From NCBI RefSeq assembly GCF_025698545.1, contig NC_068571.1, positions 49,881,733 to 49,945,732 on the forward strand: a stretch of DNA of 64,000 nt, given 5' to 3'. The notes beneath the pieces were generated by a model. The model was given only the letters and a program-made list of their open reading frames with translations. It ran no database searches and was not told where the DNA came from. Below are positions 24,428-37,189 of the stretch, piece after piece; positions within the stretch are counted from its first letter, which is position 1; each line of letters begins with the position of its first letter. The position numbers were made by a program, and so were the translations under genes. The DNA is from Gossypium raimondii (lineage: Eukaryota > Streptophyta > Magnoliopsida > Malvales > Malvaceae).

Positions 24428-25884
24428 CAAATACTAAAAATATGTGGTTCTTTAAATATGTGCCTCAATTGTAGTATTGTGTGTAGTATAAACCAAATGA
24501 AAAGGCAAGTAGTCTTTCCAAAACACATTTTTTTCACATTTAACAATTATGATATATAAATATTTAGTATTTTTCTTATTTATAGTCTCAACATGATATT
24601 CATCTATCAATGAAATTTACAACATCTAATATATATTTTTATATATTAAATTAAAATAATAGTAATTATATACATACAATAATATAATAATAAATGTATT
24701 AATTGTTAGCTTTATACATACAAATACTTGGATATTAAATATGACGCAAGTAGTTGAGATAAATATTTTAGAGCAATGAAAGCATGCTTATAGCACATCA
24801 TATTTCTTCACCAATTTTTTAAAAAATTATAATTTAAAACGCTATATTCAAAATAATCTGGAAAAAAATCATACTTAAATTATTTTTAAATAACGACAAC
24901 ATTTTGTCTAAATTCATTTAGATTTAAATTATTTTTATTTTTATTTTATTTTGTTGATCTAGCAGTGCCACATTAATAATATCACCAAAATTTTAAAATT
25001 TTAAAATTACATCTAAAATGAATTTGGATAAATCTATCCATGTTAAATGAACTTATTTATTTTTAATTAATTTTATTTTTACTGAAGTGAATCACTATGT
25101 CAACGTCACAAGGTTGATTCAATGTCCATTAATGGTTACATCAATGGTTTCATTAGTTTTTAACATCGACTTCAGTCAAATTAAGAGGGACTTAATTTAA
25201 TCTTGATCGAGGTGAGTTTTATTCTAAACGAAGGATTTAACCATACAACAAAATTACTTTTATTCTTACCAACAATATGCTCAAAGCATCGTGTTTAGAG
25301 AATATTCGGCCATTAAGAGCTTGGAAGCTTCACTCGTCTTTAGAAATTTCAGTTTGAATTTAAGAAAAAAAAATCACAAATTTCCTACTTTTCAACCCAA
25401 CATGAATTTATATCAACAGATATAAAATGAAAAAAAGATGAAGTCACGTGAACTAAAAGCGTGAAAGCAGCAACACCATGTTTGGTTGCTTTCTTGATGG
25501 GGGCTACTCAGGAATGCCTGAAAATGGAATAAACCATTTGCATTTAACAATTAACAGTTTGTTCATATTTACCTATGCTTCTTTTACATTTAGGATACGA
25601 CCAACTTTCAGCATTTGACAGCACAAAACTCGAGTACTACACCCAATTTCATCCATGCAATTAGGGTTTTACCCGTAAGTTCATCTATATGATAATACAC
25701 ATTGTGCATGTATGGATGTGAGAGTTTGAACTGATACAATCATGTACAAAAAAGGTAAGCTACCTTTAAGCCGAGTCGAATCATGTAATTTGTGTTTTAT
25801 TAAGGATTAATTTATACGTGTTTATCTGGTCAACAAATGTAAAATAAGTGCGTTCTAAAGATAAATGATAGTTTAAGTTATGTT
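24428..25884. other. AT-rich spacer, no gene recognised
   Basis: No open frame with recognisable content and no clear repeat boundaries. It is probably old transposon debris. Confidence 0.4.
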
Positions 25885-26340
25885 GTTAGTCACTATATCA
25901 TGTTTTTTAATTGGTCAATTGTAATCCTTAATTCCTTGTACTTTCTGACTTTTTAAATATTTGTCTTAACTAAAATAGTAGCGGTTTAATCTGTTAGGTC
26001 AAATCTATTACTCATGCACTATGCATAAGTTGTAAATTTAGTCTATAATTTTCAATTTGATCATTTTTCGTTTCTCTTTATATTTTAGAAGTTTAAAATT
26101 TCAATAATGGTAGCTATTAAATTCATTAGTGAAATGACATGGTTTTTAGTATTATATGAAATAGAAAGTTGACATGACATTTCACATGTAATAATATGTT
26201 TGTTGCATAAGATTTTAAAAATGACATAATTTAACTTGACAAATTTAAAATACAAAAACTTAAAATAACCAAATTAGAATATATGAACTCAATCCGCAAC
26301 TCATGCACAATACATATACTTATAGCAAAGCCTCTATAAA
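25885..26340 (+). repeat. Dispersed ~450-bp AT-rich repeat, copy 2
   Basis: Same word order as the copy at 22193 (AGTAGCGGTTTAAT, CATGCACTATGCATAAG, AAATTTAGTCTATAATTTTC, ATAATATGTTTGTTGCATAA). Confidence 0.5.
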
Positions 26341-26813
26341 AAAACACTATTCCTACGTGGATGGCCTAGAATGTTGACATTTAAACAACTTAAAATTCCA
26401 GTCATGTGTAATATATTTAATTATTATAATTAATTTTATTTAAAATTTATATTATATTTTAATATAATATATTTTATTTAGCTCCTTTTTATTCGAATTA
26501 CCTTATTTATATTTGACTGAAGCTTTTGCAGTTAGGGAGGTTTTGTCGTGGCTTAAATCTTTGAACTATAATTGATTAGTTGTTGAGTGATTCATTCTTT
26601 GAACGCTCAAGATACTGATGTCTTTTAAGTTTGGATTATTGATTTGGGATTGCCAAAATGTTTCATTTCAGTTTTAATCTGTCGGAAAGCTAATAAAGTC
26701 GTACGTTCATTCTCTTGTAAAGGTAGTTTTATTCTATACTAAACACATCGAGTTGAATAGGTGTTTTGTGGGTCTTTCTAATATCTTAGATTCTAATGCT
26801 ATGTAGAGGTGGC

Positions 26814-26965
26814 AATCGGTTAGGTTCGGGTTGTTTTTTGAATTTGGGTTTTTTGAGTTTAAATATTTTCGGGTTCGAGTTCTTTTGAGTTCAATCCTAT
26901 TTGAATTCAAGTTATTTCGATTTCAAGTTCAAACAAGTCAATATTGAAGAGAAAATAAATATTTG
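26814..26965 (+). repeat. Single end of a hAT-like MITE
   Basis: Starts TAGAGGTGGCAATCGGTTAG, a hAT-type terminus, followed by GGTTCGGG/TTCGGGTTCGAG repeats. No matching opposite end was found downstream, so the element is truncated or decayed. Confidence 0.4.
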
Positions 26966-29429
26966 ATCAATAAACCAAAGCTTAATTGGAGTTTTATTTC
27001 AATTCTTTTACTTAATGCTTTAACAATTTTAACATTAACGTTTAGTGCCTTCGTCTTTATACTTTGCACTTGCTTTTTATTTCACAATTTAATTATTTAT
27101 ATTTTATGCTATAAAATGCTAAGAATATTAAAATAGTTTATATTAGAGTATAAATAAGTGTTAATCATTTGCAGCAATTGAAAATCATTGTTTAAATATA
27201 TGATATTATTAAATTTCATAAATAATGACTAATTTTATGTCAGTAAGTTATGTTCTGTATATCAAATTTCATGAAATAAATACATCATAAATAAATTGTT
27301 TAAGTTTAATTTTAATCTTTAAAGTCAAACATATGGTTTTGATTAACTTTTATTAAGTGAAATATCTCACATCTAAATAAAATTGATAGAGAAATTTATG
27401 TTTATATTATTATTAAACTTAAAATTGATTAAAATTTAATAGAATCTCACTGTTTTAAAACTAATATATAAATATAAATATAAAAGTTTAAATTAAGTAA
27501 CGTAGGCATGGATTATGGTTTAAAACCAAAACCATATGATGATTTTGGGCCATGCTAGAAACTCACATATTAATGCAACGAACGGTTTAGTATATTTTTT
27601 TATATTGTTCTACAGTTTATGATGATTTAATTTTTCTTTCTAAAAATGTAACATGTGTTACCACTGGATGGATTTTTCAATTATCATCTATAAATTAACA
27701 TGTAAATCTGGTGGCAAAGCGCCCCAACATCCATTTACTTTCCCATTGGATGGCATCCATGTGATGTGCTTCCCCCATTCACAATAATCTTTCACTTCAG
27801 TGTATTCCACGTTTTCAAATACAATTGCTTGGAGAGAGAGAGAAGGAAAAAGATATAGGGAGTGAAAGGGGAAATGTATGGGTAAGTAGTTAGTACAATC
27901 ATGTCGAGCTTTAACAGCATAAAACCTGGAGAGAATATATCACAAAGAGCACCAATCACTTAAAAAAATTAGTAGGCAACTTTTACATGGAAAAAGAGGC
28001 TGGCCACAAAGGGGGCTGCATCGTCCTGGTCCCCCACATGTCTCGCTTCATTGCCAATGAAAAGCTCATCCACACCGCTCCCATTATTAACCATCATTTG
28101 TTTATGATGGCTTATGCTCACGCCTCCGTTTGCCTCTACTATTATTTATAGTATTATTATAATATTGTCTTCGAGCTATGTTTGGCTGATCTTTTGACTA
28201 ATTTGTGGCTTTTTTTTGGCTAAACTATGTGTACGCCCCCCATGTGCTAATCGCTAAAAGTTAGTGTGAATAGTCCTTATTTTTCTAAAGGTGGCTGTTG
28301 GTTTCGATGGTAATCCCAATCACCACAAACACCGAAACTTCAAAACTATGTTCATCTCTCAAGTAGGGTCCATTGATAGAAAGATGATAATCTCAATTAT
28401 TATGAACTAAGTTACACGTCTCTTATTCTTTAACCACCGACTTTTTCTTTCACCTAAATGTCTTTCTTTACCATATTGGTTTGGTAGTTCGAATATATTC
28501 AATTAGCTTCTTATTATTGTTCATCATATGTGAGTTTGGTAACTTTATTCATCTTGTCCAATCATATACTGCTTTGTTAGTTTGTTCTATTTTTATTTTT
28601 TCAGAAGCTACGATGATAATAAACATTTAGATTTTGATGCCAAAGAGTTGTTAGTGGATTAGTAATTAGGGAAAATTTATAAAGCGATGGTGCTGTCAGG
28701 CACTAATAAGGGTTTTTATGAGTTTGAGGAGCTCTGAGAGAGATTAGATAAAGTTTTGATATATATCTTGAAGCCTCCCTCTTCAATGATGACAATGGCC
28801 GTGATGCATTTCACATGAGTCCAAAACAAGAGTTCAAGTCTTTTTTTTTTTTTTTTTTGAAAAGACCCATTACAAGATTAAAATCCAAACAGATTAAAGC
28901 AAAGATGAACATCTATGGGCATGATTTTGTCTTTAAGAATGTTCAAAATCAACATCAAAATTTGAAGGCTTGGAAGTCCCTCGCACAAGTGCAAGGTTCA
29001 AATAATTGAGTTTGGAGAGTTCGTGTTTATTTATTTTCTTGAATTGAGGTTGAGTTTGTGTTTCTTGCTTTTAGGTAATGAATTACTTAATTGAATTATG
29101 TCTTTTTATTACAACTAGAAAGATGTTTTAAATCTCCTTTGTTGTTTTAATTGGACATTATAATTAAATTAGTTAATTCTTCACTACTATGTCAAGTAGG
29201 ACTCTTATTTAATAAATTGTAAAAGGTTCCGACCTTGGATAATGTATTTGGTCAGTTCTTAGGAGTTATTTTAGAGGTTCCTTGCTATTCAAGAAATCTG
29301 AGAGAATATTTTGTAACAAGTTTGAACGCCACCCCTAATAAAAGGCATAGTCATGGCTGAAACTTGCATTCCAAGTAAGTTTATTTATTTTTATTATTTA
29401 TTTCTTAGGGATCAAGTTATTTGATTTCT
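26966..29429. other. AT-rich spacer, no gene recognised
   Basis: Contains a GA-rich stretch near 27830-27880 and an 18-T run near 28843. Nothing could be assigned. Confidence 0.4.
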
Positions 29430-30360
29430 TTGTAAGTAAGTAAGTGCTGAAGTATGCCCAAAGACCAATCATATAATGATTGTAATAACATACTTTTACC
29501 TAATTTATTAATAAATGCATTGTCATTATTGTTTTCAGTCTTTATCTCTATGTTAAATAAGTTGTATAATGATGAAGTCCTATCATATTCTTAAATGTAT
29601 TTAGTCAAGCATTATTGTGGGCTTGGACAACAATAATGCATTGAGACTAATAAGTGCGTGATTGATGGCAAGTGTTGTTATGGATATGTAATATTAAGTC
29701 TACACATAAGTATATGTTAGAGAACAATATACTGGACTGACTCACAATGAGAATGCTCCTTAAATTATTTTGTAATAATCACATCATTTCTCATAGTAGT
29801 AATTGTATGCATGATCCTTAGACTTGATATCACCATTGTTTCAACATCGTGAATCACATGCTTTGACACAATCAAACGTCTTCCGTAAATGGTTGTACTA
29901 TAAAGAATGATGTTGGGTATACCCCAATCTGTGCAGTGGAATGTGAGTGATCAAGATAGGATTTGTCCCTCCTAAATAATGGGAGCAATATCTCAAGCCT
30001 CTTAATTCAATGAGATTAAAAATGTATGGCCATGCTCAAATGAGTTGATATAAGATATCACATTGATTTGTCTATTTTAGTCTACTTGGGAATCAAGAAA
30101 CAAGAGATTAGACTATACAAGTGTGACTATTTCATGACTTGCGTTTAATCTAGATATCAAGGATAAAGGGATATGCTACATAATAATATAATAGAAGGTT
30201 ATGTCGAACCACAACTTCCTACAACTTGAGTAGTAGTGATGTATTGCTGATGTCACTCACTATTTGTAACATTAGCATTGTTTTAATGTTATTGCCAACG
30301 TTACAAGATCCTATAGGGCCACACCCTTTTGTTTGGACGATCAGAATGCAATTAAAGTTA
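29430..30360. repeat. Probable LTR-retrotransposon noncoding remnant
   Basis: A noncoding block of even composition (GGGTATACCCCAATCTGTGC, GGAATGTGAGTGATCAAGAT, TCCCTCCTAAATAATGGGAG) that resembles LTR sequence of plant copia elements I have seen. No boundaries, primer-binding site or second copy were identified. Confidence 0.3.
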
Positions 30361-31700
30361 GGATTATATTTAAAATGTCACAAAACTTAAATTGATTATA
30401 GAAATATTCTAATAATTAATTTAATTTGACAATGTTAAAATTAAACATGATATATGTACATACTCGATGCGCATATATAGAGAGTTTGATTAAAATAATG
30501 TGAATATGATAAAAATGTCTTATCAAATTTATTAAATATAGTATTTAATGAAATTCAGTAAATAAGGATTGTGTTTGAATTTGAAATAAACTGATATTTC
30601 TTTATAGAAAGGAGCATATCATATTTTGGCAAAACTCATAACTCTCCTCTTAATGTTTAATTACCATTCAAAAGAGTTTTGAATAAAAGGAAGGTCGAAT
30701 CCCAATTTTTGATTTACTTGAAATAACACTTTGACTAGCAGCCAAGTTTTATTTTTCTATGAAAAAGTTTTAGAATTTAGCTGGTTGTTCTTTTCTAGGT
30801 GGATCATGTAGAGGTCAAGACTTTTTTCTGTTGCGACTAAGGTTTGCAACATCAATAGAGGCTTCAACCCTATACTAGTGATGATTTTATAGATCGTTTA
30901 AGGTATATTTTCAACCTTGTTGACCCAGATTTGTTCCTTGTACATGGATCCATGGGTTGTGATCACCGAAATTTTTTTTCATTATGGCACAAGGCGTACC
31001 GGTGTTCTAACAATAAGTGGTTGGTACAATTAGTAAAATTGTTGCCCATAGTTGCCTACTTTAAAGAGGTTTAGAGTTTCTTGACTTTCAAGTTATTTAA
31101 CTAGGTCTTAAGAGGTTTAAACTTTCTTTCCTTGCAAGGTAATTAATACATGCCTATAAATACAAGGCATGACTAGCCATTAAGATGTATCATTATTTTT
31201 ATTTTCAATAAATCCAAAAGGAAAATTTTTCTTGTAATTTTTCTCGATAACAATTTCAACTCAATTCTTTTCCAAAATTGTTTGGTGGAATTCTTCATAA
31301 CTTCAACTTGCTTAGCACTTAATTAGAAGGGTTGATTAAATATTGCTTGAAGTTCTTTGTTGGTGTTTTAACTCAAACATCGAAAGGGAATTAAATCATC
31401 TATCCATTCACCTATCACCATTCATCCATCTTCAACAAATTCATTTTACTCATCCTTGAAGTCCCTAGTGCCATAAGCTTCCTTATGCTCCAAAAAAAAC
31501 CTATTTTGCTCTCAAGATTTAAGGATTCTTTCTTCCATCTTTTAATAATTGTTCTTAGATTATTTTTTATATGAATATCTTCATCTAATTCAAGTTATTT
31601 TTGGTAGGAATTTCAAATTTTATTTAAAGCTTGCACATCAAATCATTAGAGAGCCACTCATTTGAATCACTTTGAGTTCATTATTCAGACTTCAATCTTG
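30361..31700. other. Spacer, no gene recognised
   Basis: No supported feature; short frames only. Confidence 0.4.
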
Positions 31701-31776
31701 ATCCAAGGTTTCTGCATAAAGAAGGATCTTAATGTCGGTCCCCTTGGAATTATGCCTTGATACATGAGGTAGTAAT

Positions 31777-32010
31777 AGATGTATGGAGGGTTTCACTATG
31801 ACGTGATAGATGAGACCTCTAAGTGGGTTTTAGTGGGACTCATAGTGGCATAAAGTATGGAGAGATTCATTGGGATGTGATGGATGAGACCTACAAGTGA
31901 GTCTTGCTAGGACTTATGGTGGCGTAGAGGTATGGAAGGATTCATTAGAATGTGATAAATAGGACCTTTGGGTGGGTCCTGTTGGGAATTAGGGTGCCAA
32001 TGAAGGTATA
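31777..32010 (+). repeat. Three tandem units of ~76 bp
   Basis: Units start GTATGGAGGGTTTCACTATG, GTATGGAGAGATTCATTGGG and GTATGGAAGGATTCATTAGA. Each continues with GTGATRRATGAGACC-like sequence and ends with a GTGGCGTAGA-type motif. Related sequence (GGTGGCATAGGGTATC; GATGGAATAGATGAGAC) reappears at about 35990-36110, on the other side of the solo LTR. Confidence 0.65.
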
Positions 32011-32059
32011 ACAATTCATTTATCCTCTAGTCGAGGGAAAAGTGATACCTCAAATAAGA

Positions 32060-32400
32060 CTTTAAATTGCAAACAAAGGCGAACCCCTAAAAAGGAAATT
32101 TTTTGAAGAGGTGAGCGCCTCAAAAGGTGATTCAAGACAAGCCAAATAGGTTGAATCTTAGCAAGCTTGTAGAGGCAAAATATACACTTGTAGAAGTAAA
32201 TTTTGCGAAGTGGGCCTGAATAGTCAAAACTAGATGCCTTGAAGGTGAATTTGGCAAAACAAGCTTAAAAAGTTGAAATAAAATGCCTTAAAGACAAATT
32301 TGGAGAAGCGAGCCTTGATAGGCGAAAAAAAAGACACTTAAAGGTGAATTTGGCGAAACAAACCTAAAGAGGCAAAATAATATGTATGTAGATGCAAGCT
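32060..32400 (+). repeat. Diverged tandem repeats around GGTGAATTTGGCGAAACAA
   Basis: About five decayed units of roughly 60 bp (AAGGTGAATTTGGCAAAACA, AGACAAATTTGGAGAAGCGA, AAGGTGAATTTGGCGAAACA) lie downstream of the 76-bp units. Noncoding. Probably the same host element that resumes after the solo LTR at 35335. Confidence 0.5.
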
Positions 32401-33710
32401 TGAAGGAACAGAGGTTAATGCTAAGCAATAGTTAATATCTTTTAATTTTTTCAATGGTTTACCTTTGAATCATAATATTGTATTTCCCTATCATTTGCAT
32501 GTTATTTTCGCATGGTTTCCAATTAATCTTTCATTTCTTTGAGCAAATTCTAGTTAGCTTTTAGGACATCATCTTTTCATTGAGGATAGCTTTTCTCACA
32601 TATAATAGAGATGCTAGCCAACTTTTTCTCTAGCCAATAGGCTTAATAGTGGATAAACATTAATATAATAGATTACAAATAGAGGTTCAATACCTAGTAG
32701 TTTCTGCAAGATTAGGTAAGTGTGAGTCTCTTGGTGGAAGGGACTTGGTGTTTGTAAGGTGTATTTATTTTCTAGGACCTAATTTACAAAGGGTGCCTTT
32801 AATGACGAGCACCTGGTTTTTGAAGGGCTCCTTAGTAGTGGTGTAACAACCCAATTTTCAGTGGTGTCAAAAATAGTGGTTCGAGACCACTAAATCCGAC
32901 AAGTGAGCTCGTAAATTTTATTATATAGTGTTTATGAGTCGATTGTGAATTTAGGAAGGCTTATGAATTAGTGAACTATGCTTTAGAAATATTTGTTAGA
33001 TTAATTAGTTTTGAAAACGAGGTATCGAGACCTCGATTTTATAAATCGAGCGGTAAATATTTTTATAAATATTTACAGAGTGTCATTAAGGTAGTATTAA
33101 AGTTCCATTAGAAAATTTTAATGTTTCGATAGTTAATTAACTAAAAAGGACTAAATTAAAAAAGGTGCAAAACTTGCTAATTAAAGAAATAGTAATTAAA
33201 TGGCTTAATTAATGAACAAAGGAGGACTCAATGAGCAATTATGCCTAAAATAAAGGCATGAGGCGGCATAAGCAGAAAAGAAAACAAAAATCATGTGATT
33301 AAAGGACAAATTTGTAAATTTTGTGAAATTAACTTAAATAAATTGAATTCTAAACTTTTCTAGTATATTCTTCCTCTAATTTTCAGTCCAAAAATGTCAT
33401 TGAAGGTCCTCTAAACTAGTTTTTCATATTTTTGCATCATATCAAGAGCTCGTAGATCAACGAGAAAAAGGGAAATTAGCCGAGTAGTATCTGAACTACT
33501 ACCAATTTTACAATCCAACCCAGGTAAGTTCATATGGTTAAACTTTCATGATTATTTTTTAATTTAGGAATGGTATAATATATTTATTCATATGTTGTTG
33601 TTGAAATTAAGATTATTATAAAAGCATGAAAATTGAATTGAATGTTTAAAACGAGTAGAACGCATGATTGAGTACGATCGTTCCGTGGCAAATAATGAAT
33701 TGACTGATAA

Positions 33711-34106
33711 GACCATGGTTGGACCATGGCAATGTTTAAATGTAAGACCATAGCTGGGCCATGGCATTTTAATAAAAACACCATAACTGAGTTATGACAC
33801 CTTGAACGTAAGACCATGGTTAGACCATGGCAGTATAGATACATGTGTAAGACCATAGCTGGGCTATGGCATTTTAATAAAATGATCATAACTGGCTTAT
33901 GACACATTGAACGTAAGACCATGGTTGGACCATGGCAGTATAGATGTAAGACCATGGTTGAACCATGGCAGTATAGATACATGTGTAAGACCATAGCTGG
34001 GCTATGGCATTCTGATGATAAGACCATAACTGGGTTATGGCACTACAAATGTAAGACCATGGCAGGGCCATGACAATGCATGTGTAAGACCATAGTTGGA
34101 CTATAG
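33711..34106 (+). repeat. Array of 12 short imperfect palindromes
   Basis: Twelve copies of a roughly 25-bp unit GTAAGACCATRGYTGGRCYATGGCA are separated by 8-20 bp spacers. Each copy is an inverted repeat. Arms vary in step: CCATGG/CCATGG, CCATAG/CTATGG, CATAAC/GTTATG, CATAGT/ACTATA. The 147-codon open frame across it is a by-product of the repeat. Confidence 0.9.
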
Positions 34107-34757
34107 CACAAAAAGAACGATGTACTCATATCCGTAAGTCGTTATTCGATTCAGTAAGAAATGGTAAGAGACATATGTGATTGAATTGAAAGATTTATAC
34201 ATTATTATTAATATTGATCTGAAGGAAGTGTGTTTATTGATTATATTGTATTTGATAGGGAAAAATGTATGATTTATTTACAATTTAATTTATTTTATTA
34301 TATTAAGTTTGGCAAGATCAATGTTTAACTTATTGAACTTACTAAGCTTCATTAAGCTTACTCGTGTTGTTTAATGTTCTTGTAGATTAACGTATAGTCG
34401 GAAGATCGGATCAACACATCAAGCTACACTATCCAGTTTATTTCGGTAGTTTCTGCAATGTAAATTTTGGTTTATATGGCATGTATAGGGTTGATTTGGT
34501 AACGAAATAGTTTGAATTGTGGTTGTGAATCTTAAATGTTTGTATGTATGTAACTAGTAGTAGAATTTGATAAATCAATTAAATGAGTTAAATAGGTAAG
34601 TATAAGTAAATGAAATATTTGTGATGTTATGTCATGTTGAGAACATGTTTTAGCTTGTATTGATTGCTTGGTTGGGATATACTGGTGTATGCGAATGTTG
34701 AGTGCAAGTTAATGTCAAAATGGGTGAGAAAAGTGGCCTTAAAATGACCTATTTTCG

Positions 34758-35094
34758 TCCATACGGGCATGTGTCTCAGCCGTGTGTGGCACACGGCCTG
34801 GCACATGGGCGTGTAGTCTGACTGTGTGTCCTCTGCACCTTGAATTTCAAAACAGAATACCCAGGTTTTTACACACGGCCTAGCACACGGGCATGTGGTT
34901 GGCCGTGTGACCTAAGTTAGAGAGTTACACGGGTAAGGGCGCGGGCTGGGACACGACCGTGTGCCTCATATCAAATGCCCACACGGCCTAAGACACGGGC
35001 ATGTCTCCTGACTGTGTAAGCCACACGGCAGGCCACACGGGCGTGTCTCCTGGCCGTGTGGGCGCACACGGCCGGCCACACGGGCATGTGTCTC
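34758..35094 (+). repeat. CACACGG/CCGTGTG word-rich repeat region
   Basis: A dense scatter of CACACGGCC, CACGGGCRTGT and GGCCGTGTG words in both orientations, GC-rich inside an AT-rich LTR. Adjacent words are mutually complementary, so single strands could fold. Confidence 0.85.
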
Positions 35095-35334
35095 CTACTT
35101 CTAAGAAAATTTTTGAGATTTTGAGAAAAATTCCATGAGTACCTGGTTTAGTCCCAATTCACTTCTAAGGTGAATATTGGGCCTCGAGGGTCTATCTAAG
35201 GGATAATATGAGTGTTATATGATTGGTTTTTAATATGTGTAACAAAGGTTGGGAAATGTCCGTATTTAATTTGTAAAGTTCGGTAATACTCCGTAACCCT
35301 GTTCTTGTGACAGATAAGGGTTAGAGATGTTACA

Positions 35335-36130
35335 GGTGAACACCTAATGCACGAGAAGAGGCCCATTGATTGGGAAAACACCCCTTTGGTGAGTGAGAAC
35401 GGCCCATTGGTGGGCAAAAATGGCCTTTGGCAGAAGAGAGTGGTCCCTTGGCAAGAGAGGGTGGCCCTCTTTATTTTGGGTGCTTGAAAAGGTGATTTCT
35501 ACAGGTATAAGGAATATTTCTTTACATAAAATCAAGTGAGATTTTTCAATTTTTCATTTTGATATAATTGAGAGGAACATCTTTGTTGCCTCCGTATTGA
35601 GACACATTTAATGATGTTATTTGTATTTTCTCTTATCTCTACCTTGTGGTATGGCTTCATTTTCTAATTTTTACTAACAACACTAATTGTTAATACAAGG
35701 TTTGGAGGTTGGTGGTTAAGGGTAGTTCACACTTTGATGGTGTCAAAAATTACTAGTGGTTTGGTGATTAAGGGCAATTCATGCCATGGTGGTAATGAGA
35801 GCCGCTAGTTGAATTCTTACGAGCTTTAGGAGATATTGGACAGAGTCTTGGTATATGTCATGGAATCTCATTTTTTTGGTGAAGGATAAGGCCATATAGA
35901 TAGAGGAAGAGAAGTTTAGCATGTATTTCTCTGTTATATATATACCCTATTACATAAGGTGGCTTCATTAGCGTGTGATAAATGTTATCTCCGAATGAAT
36001 ATCATTAGAAATTAGGGTGGCATAGGGTATCAAAGTCTTAATTAGGATGGAATAGATGAGACTTTTAACTAAGTCTAATTGGAACTTAAGGTTGGGATAG
36101 AGGTATAACAGAAATCTTAATCTTTATAAA
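35335..36130 (+). repeat. Continuation of the repeat-rich element interrupted by the solo LTR
   Basis: Contains iterated GGCCCATTGG / AGAGAGTGGTCCC words (35360-35470) and, near its end, sequence related to the 76-bp tandem units at 31777. No coding region was recognised. Confidence 0.45.
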
Positions 36131-36192
36131 AACTAAATAATTCTTAATGAGTAATTATGACGTAAGCCATCTTTGACTAAAAAAATATAAGG

Positions 36193-37065
36193 TAAACTAC
36201 ACAAATGGTTAGCCAACTTTCATAAGTTTTCATTTTTGGGCACCAAAATTAAAAAAAAAATTTGCAAATTAAGCACTTCCATTAACAAACATTTTCATTT
36301 TAGTCTCCCAACTTTAATAAGTTTTCATTTTGGTCACCTTCACTAATTTAATGTTATTGTACACTCATTTTAGTCACCCAACTTTCATAAGTTTTCATTT
36401 TGGTCACTTATTTACTTTTTAAAAACTTGAATTTTTTAGGAAATTGATTTATTCATCTATTGAGAAGAAACCCAAGTTTTTCCTTATAACTCAATTGTCT
36501 ATAAAAACCGGTATTCCCTAAGGAAACTTGAATTTTTTTCCTTTTCAAGGAAAAAAGCTAAAATTAACTCGAAAAAGGAAAAATAAAGGAAATTAAAAAT
36601 AAAAATGGTTTTCCTTGTAAAACCCTAAGTAATTTTCAGAACCCTAAGTTTTCTCCTAGAAAAAACAAAAATAATTCTTAAAAATAAAAATAAATAAAAA
36701 TAAAAAGATAAATTGGTTTTCCTTATAAAAACTCATATAATTCCATGTAAAATTTCATGTTTTCTCTTTCATTGAAAAAACTAAAATTAATTCTAAAAGG
36801 AAAGAATAAAGGAAATTAAAAGATAAAATGATTTTTCCTATAAAAATTAAATTAATTTTAAAAAGACAAGACTAGTGACCAAAATAAAAATTTATTAAAG
36901 TTGGGTGACTAAAATGAGTGTACAATAATATTTAATTAACGACGGTGACCAAAATGAAAACTTATTAAAGTCGGGTGACTAGAATAAAACGTTTGTTAAC
37001 AGTAATGCCTAATTATATATATTTTTATTTTCGATACCCAAAATGAAAAGATATGAAAATTGATT
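36193..37065. repeat. Foldback element with ~190-bp inverted arms
   Basis: The left arm, about 36220-36415 (TCATTTTAGTCACCCAACTT, TTCATTTTGGTCACC), is complementary to the right arm, about 36868-37065 (AAGTTGGGTGACTAAAATGA, GGTGACCAAAATGAAAAC). Each arm itself contains two TTTTGGTCAC units. The left end GGTAAACTACACAAATGG belongs to the family at 5993. The middle (36420-36860) has AT-rich internal repeats. Confidence 0.7.
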
Positions 37066-37189
37066 AAATATGTCATAAAGCATCAATAATAAATTGTTTT
37101 CAATTAAGTAAAACAATACATTAAAGTTTTTTTTTTAAATAGTGCCTAATGATTGATATATTATTTATAATAATGAATATTGTTAAAGG

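Larger units (their letters stand above)
32842..35334 (+). mobile_element. Solo LTR, Ty3-gypsy type (2.49 kb)
   Basis: Begins TGTAACAACCC and ends GGTTAGAGATGTTACA, so the ends are the inverted TGTAAC/GTTACA expected of an LTR. No second LTR, primer-binding site or coding region was found on either side, which makes it a solo LTR left by recombination. The flanks AGTGG and GGTGA are not a clean 5-bp duplication. The interior carries a hairpin array (33711-34106) and a CACACGG-rich zone (34758-35094). Orientation is arbitrary. The gypsy assignment is by resemblance to plant LTRs starting TGTAACAACCC. Confidence 0.65.

Noticed and set aside
33584..34027. 147-codon open frame on the minus strand, Cys/His-rich
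   Set aside because: It is the translation of the palindrome array in the LTR. The periodic peptide follows the DNA repeat and has no independent support.
33711..34106. Possible CRISPR-like array
   Set aside because: Units are palindromes of variable sequence with very short irregular spacers in a plant retroelement. No cas genes are present and the context is eukaryotic.
32837..35339. 5-bp target duplication of the solo LTR
   Set aside because: The flanks AGTGG and GGTGA agree only in the middle three bases, so no duplication is claimed.
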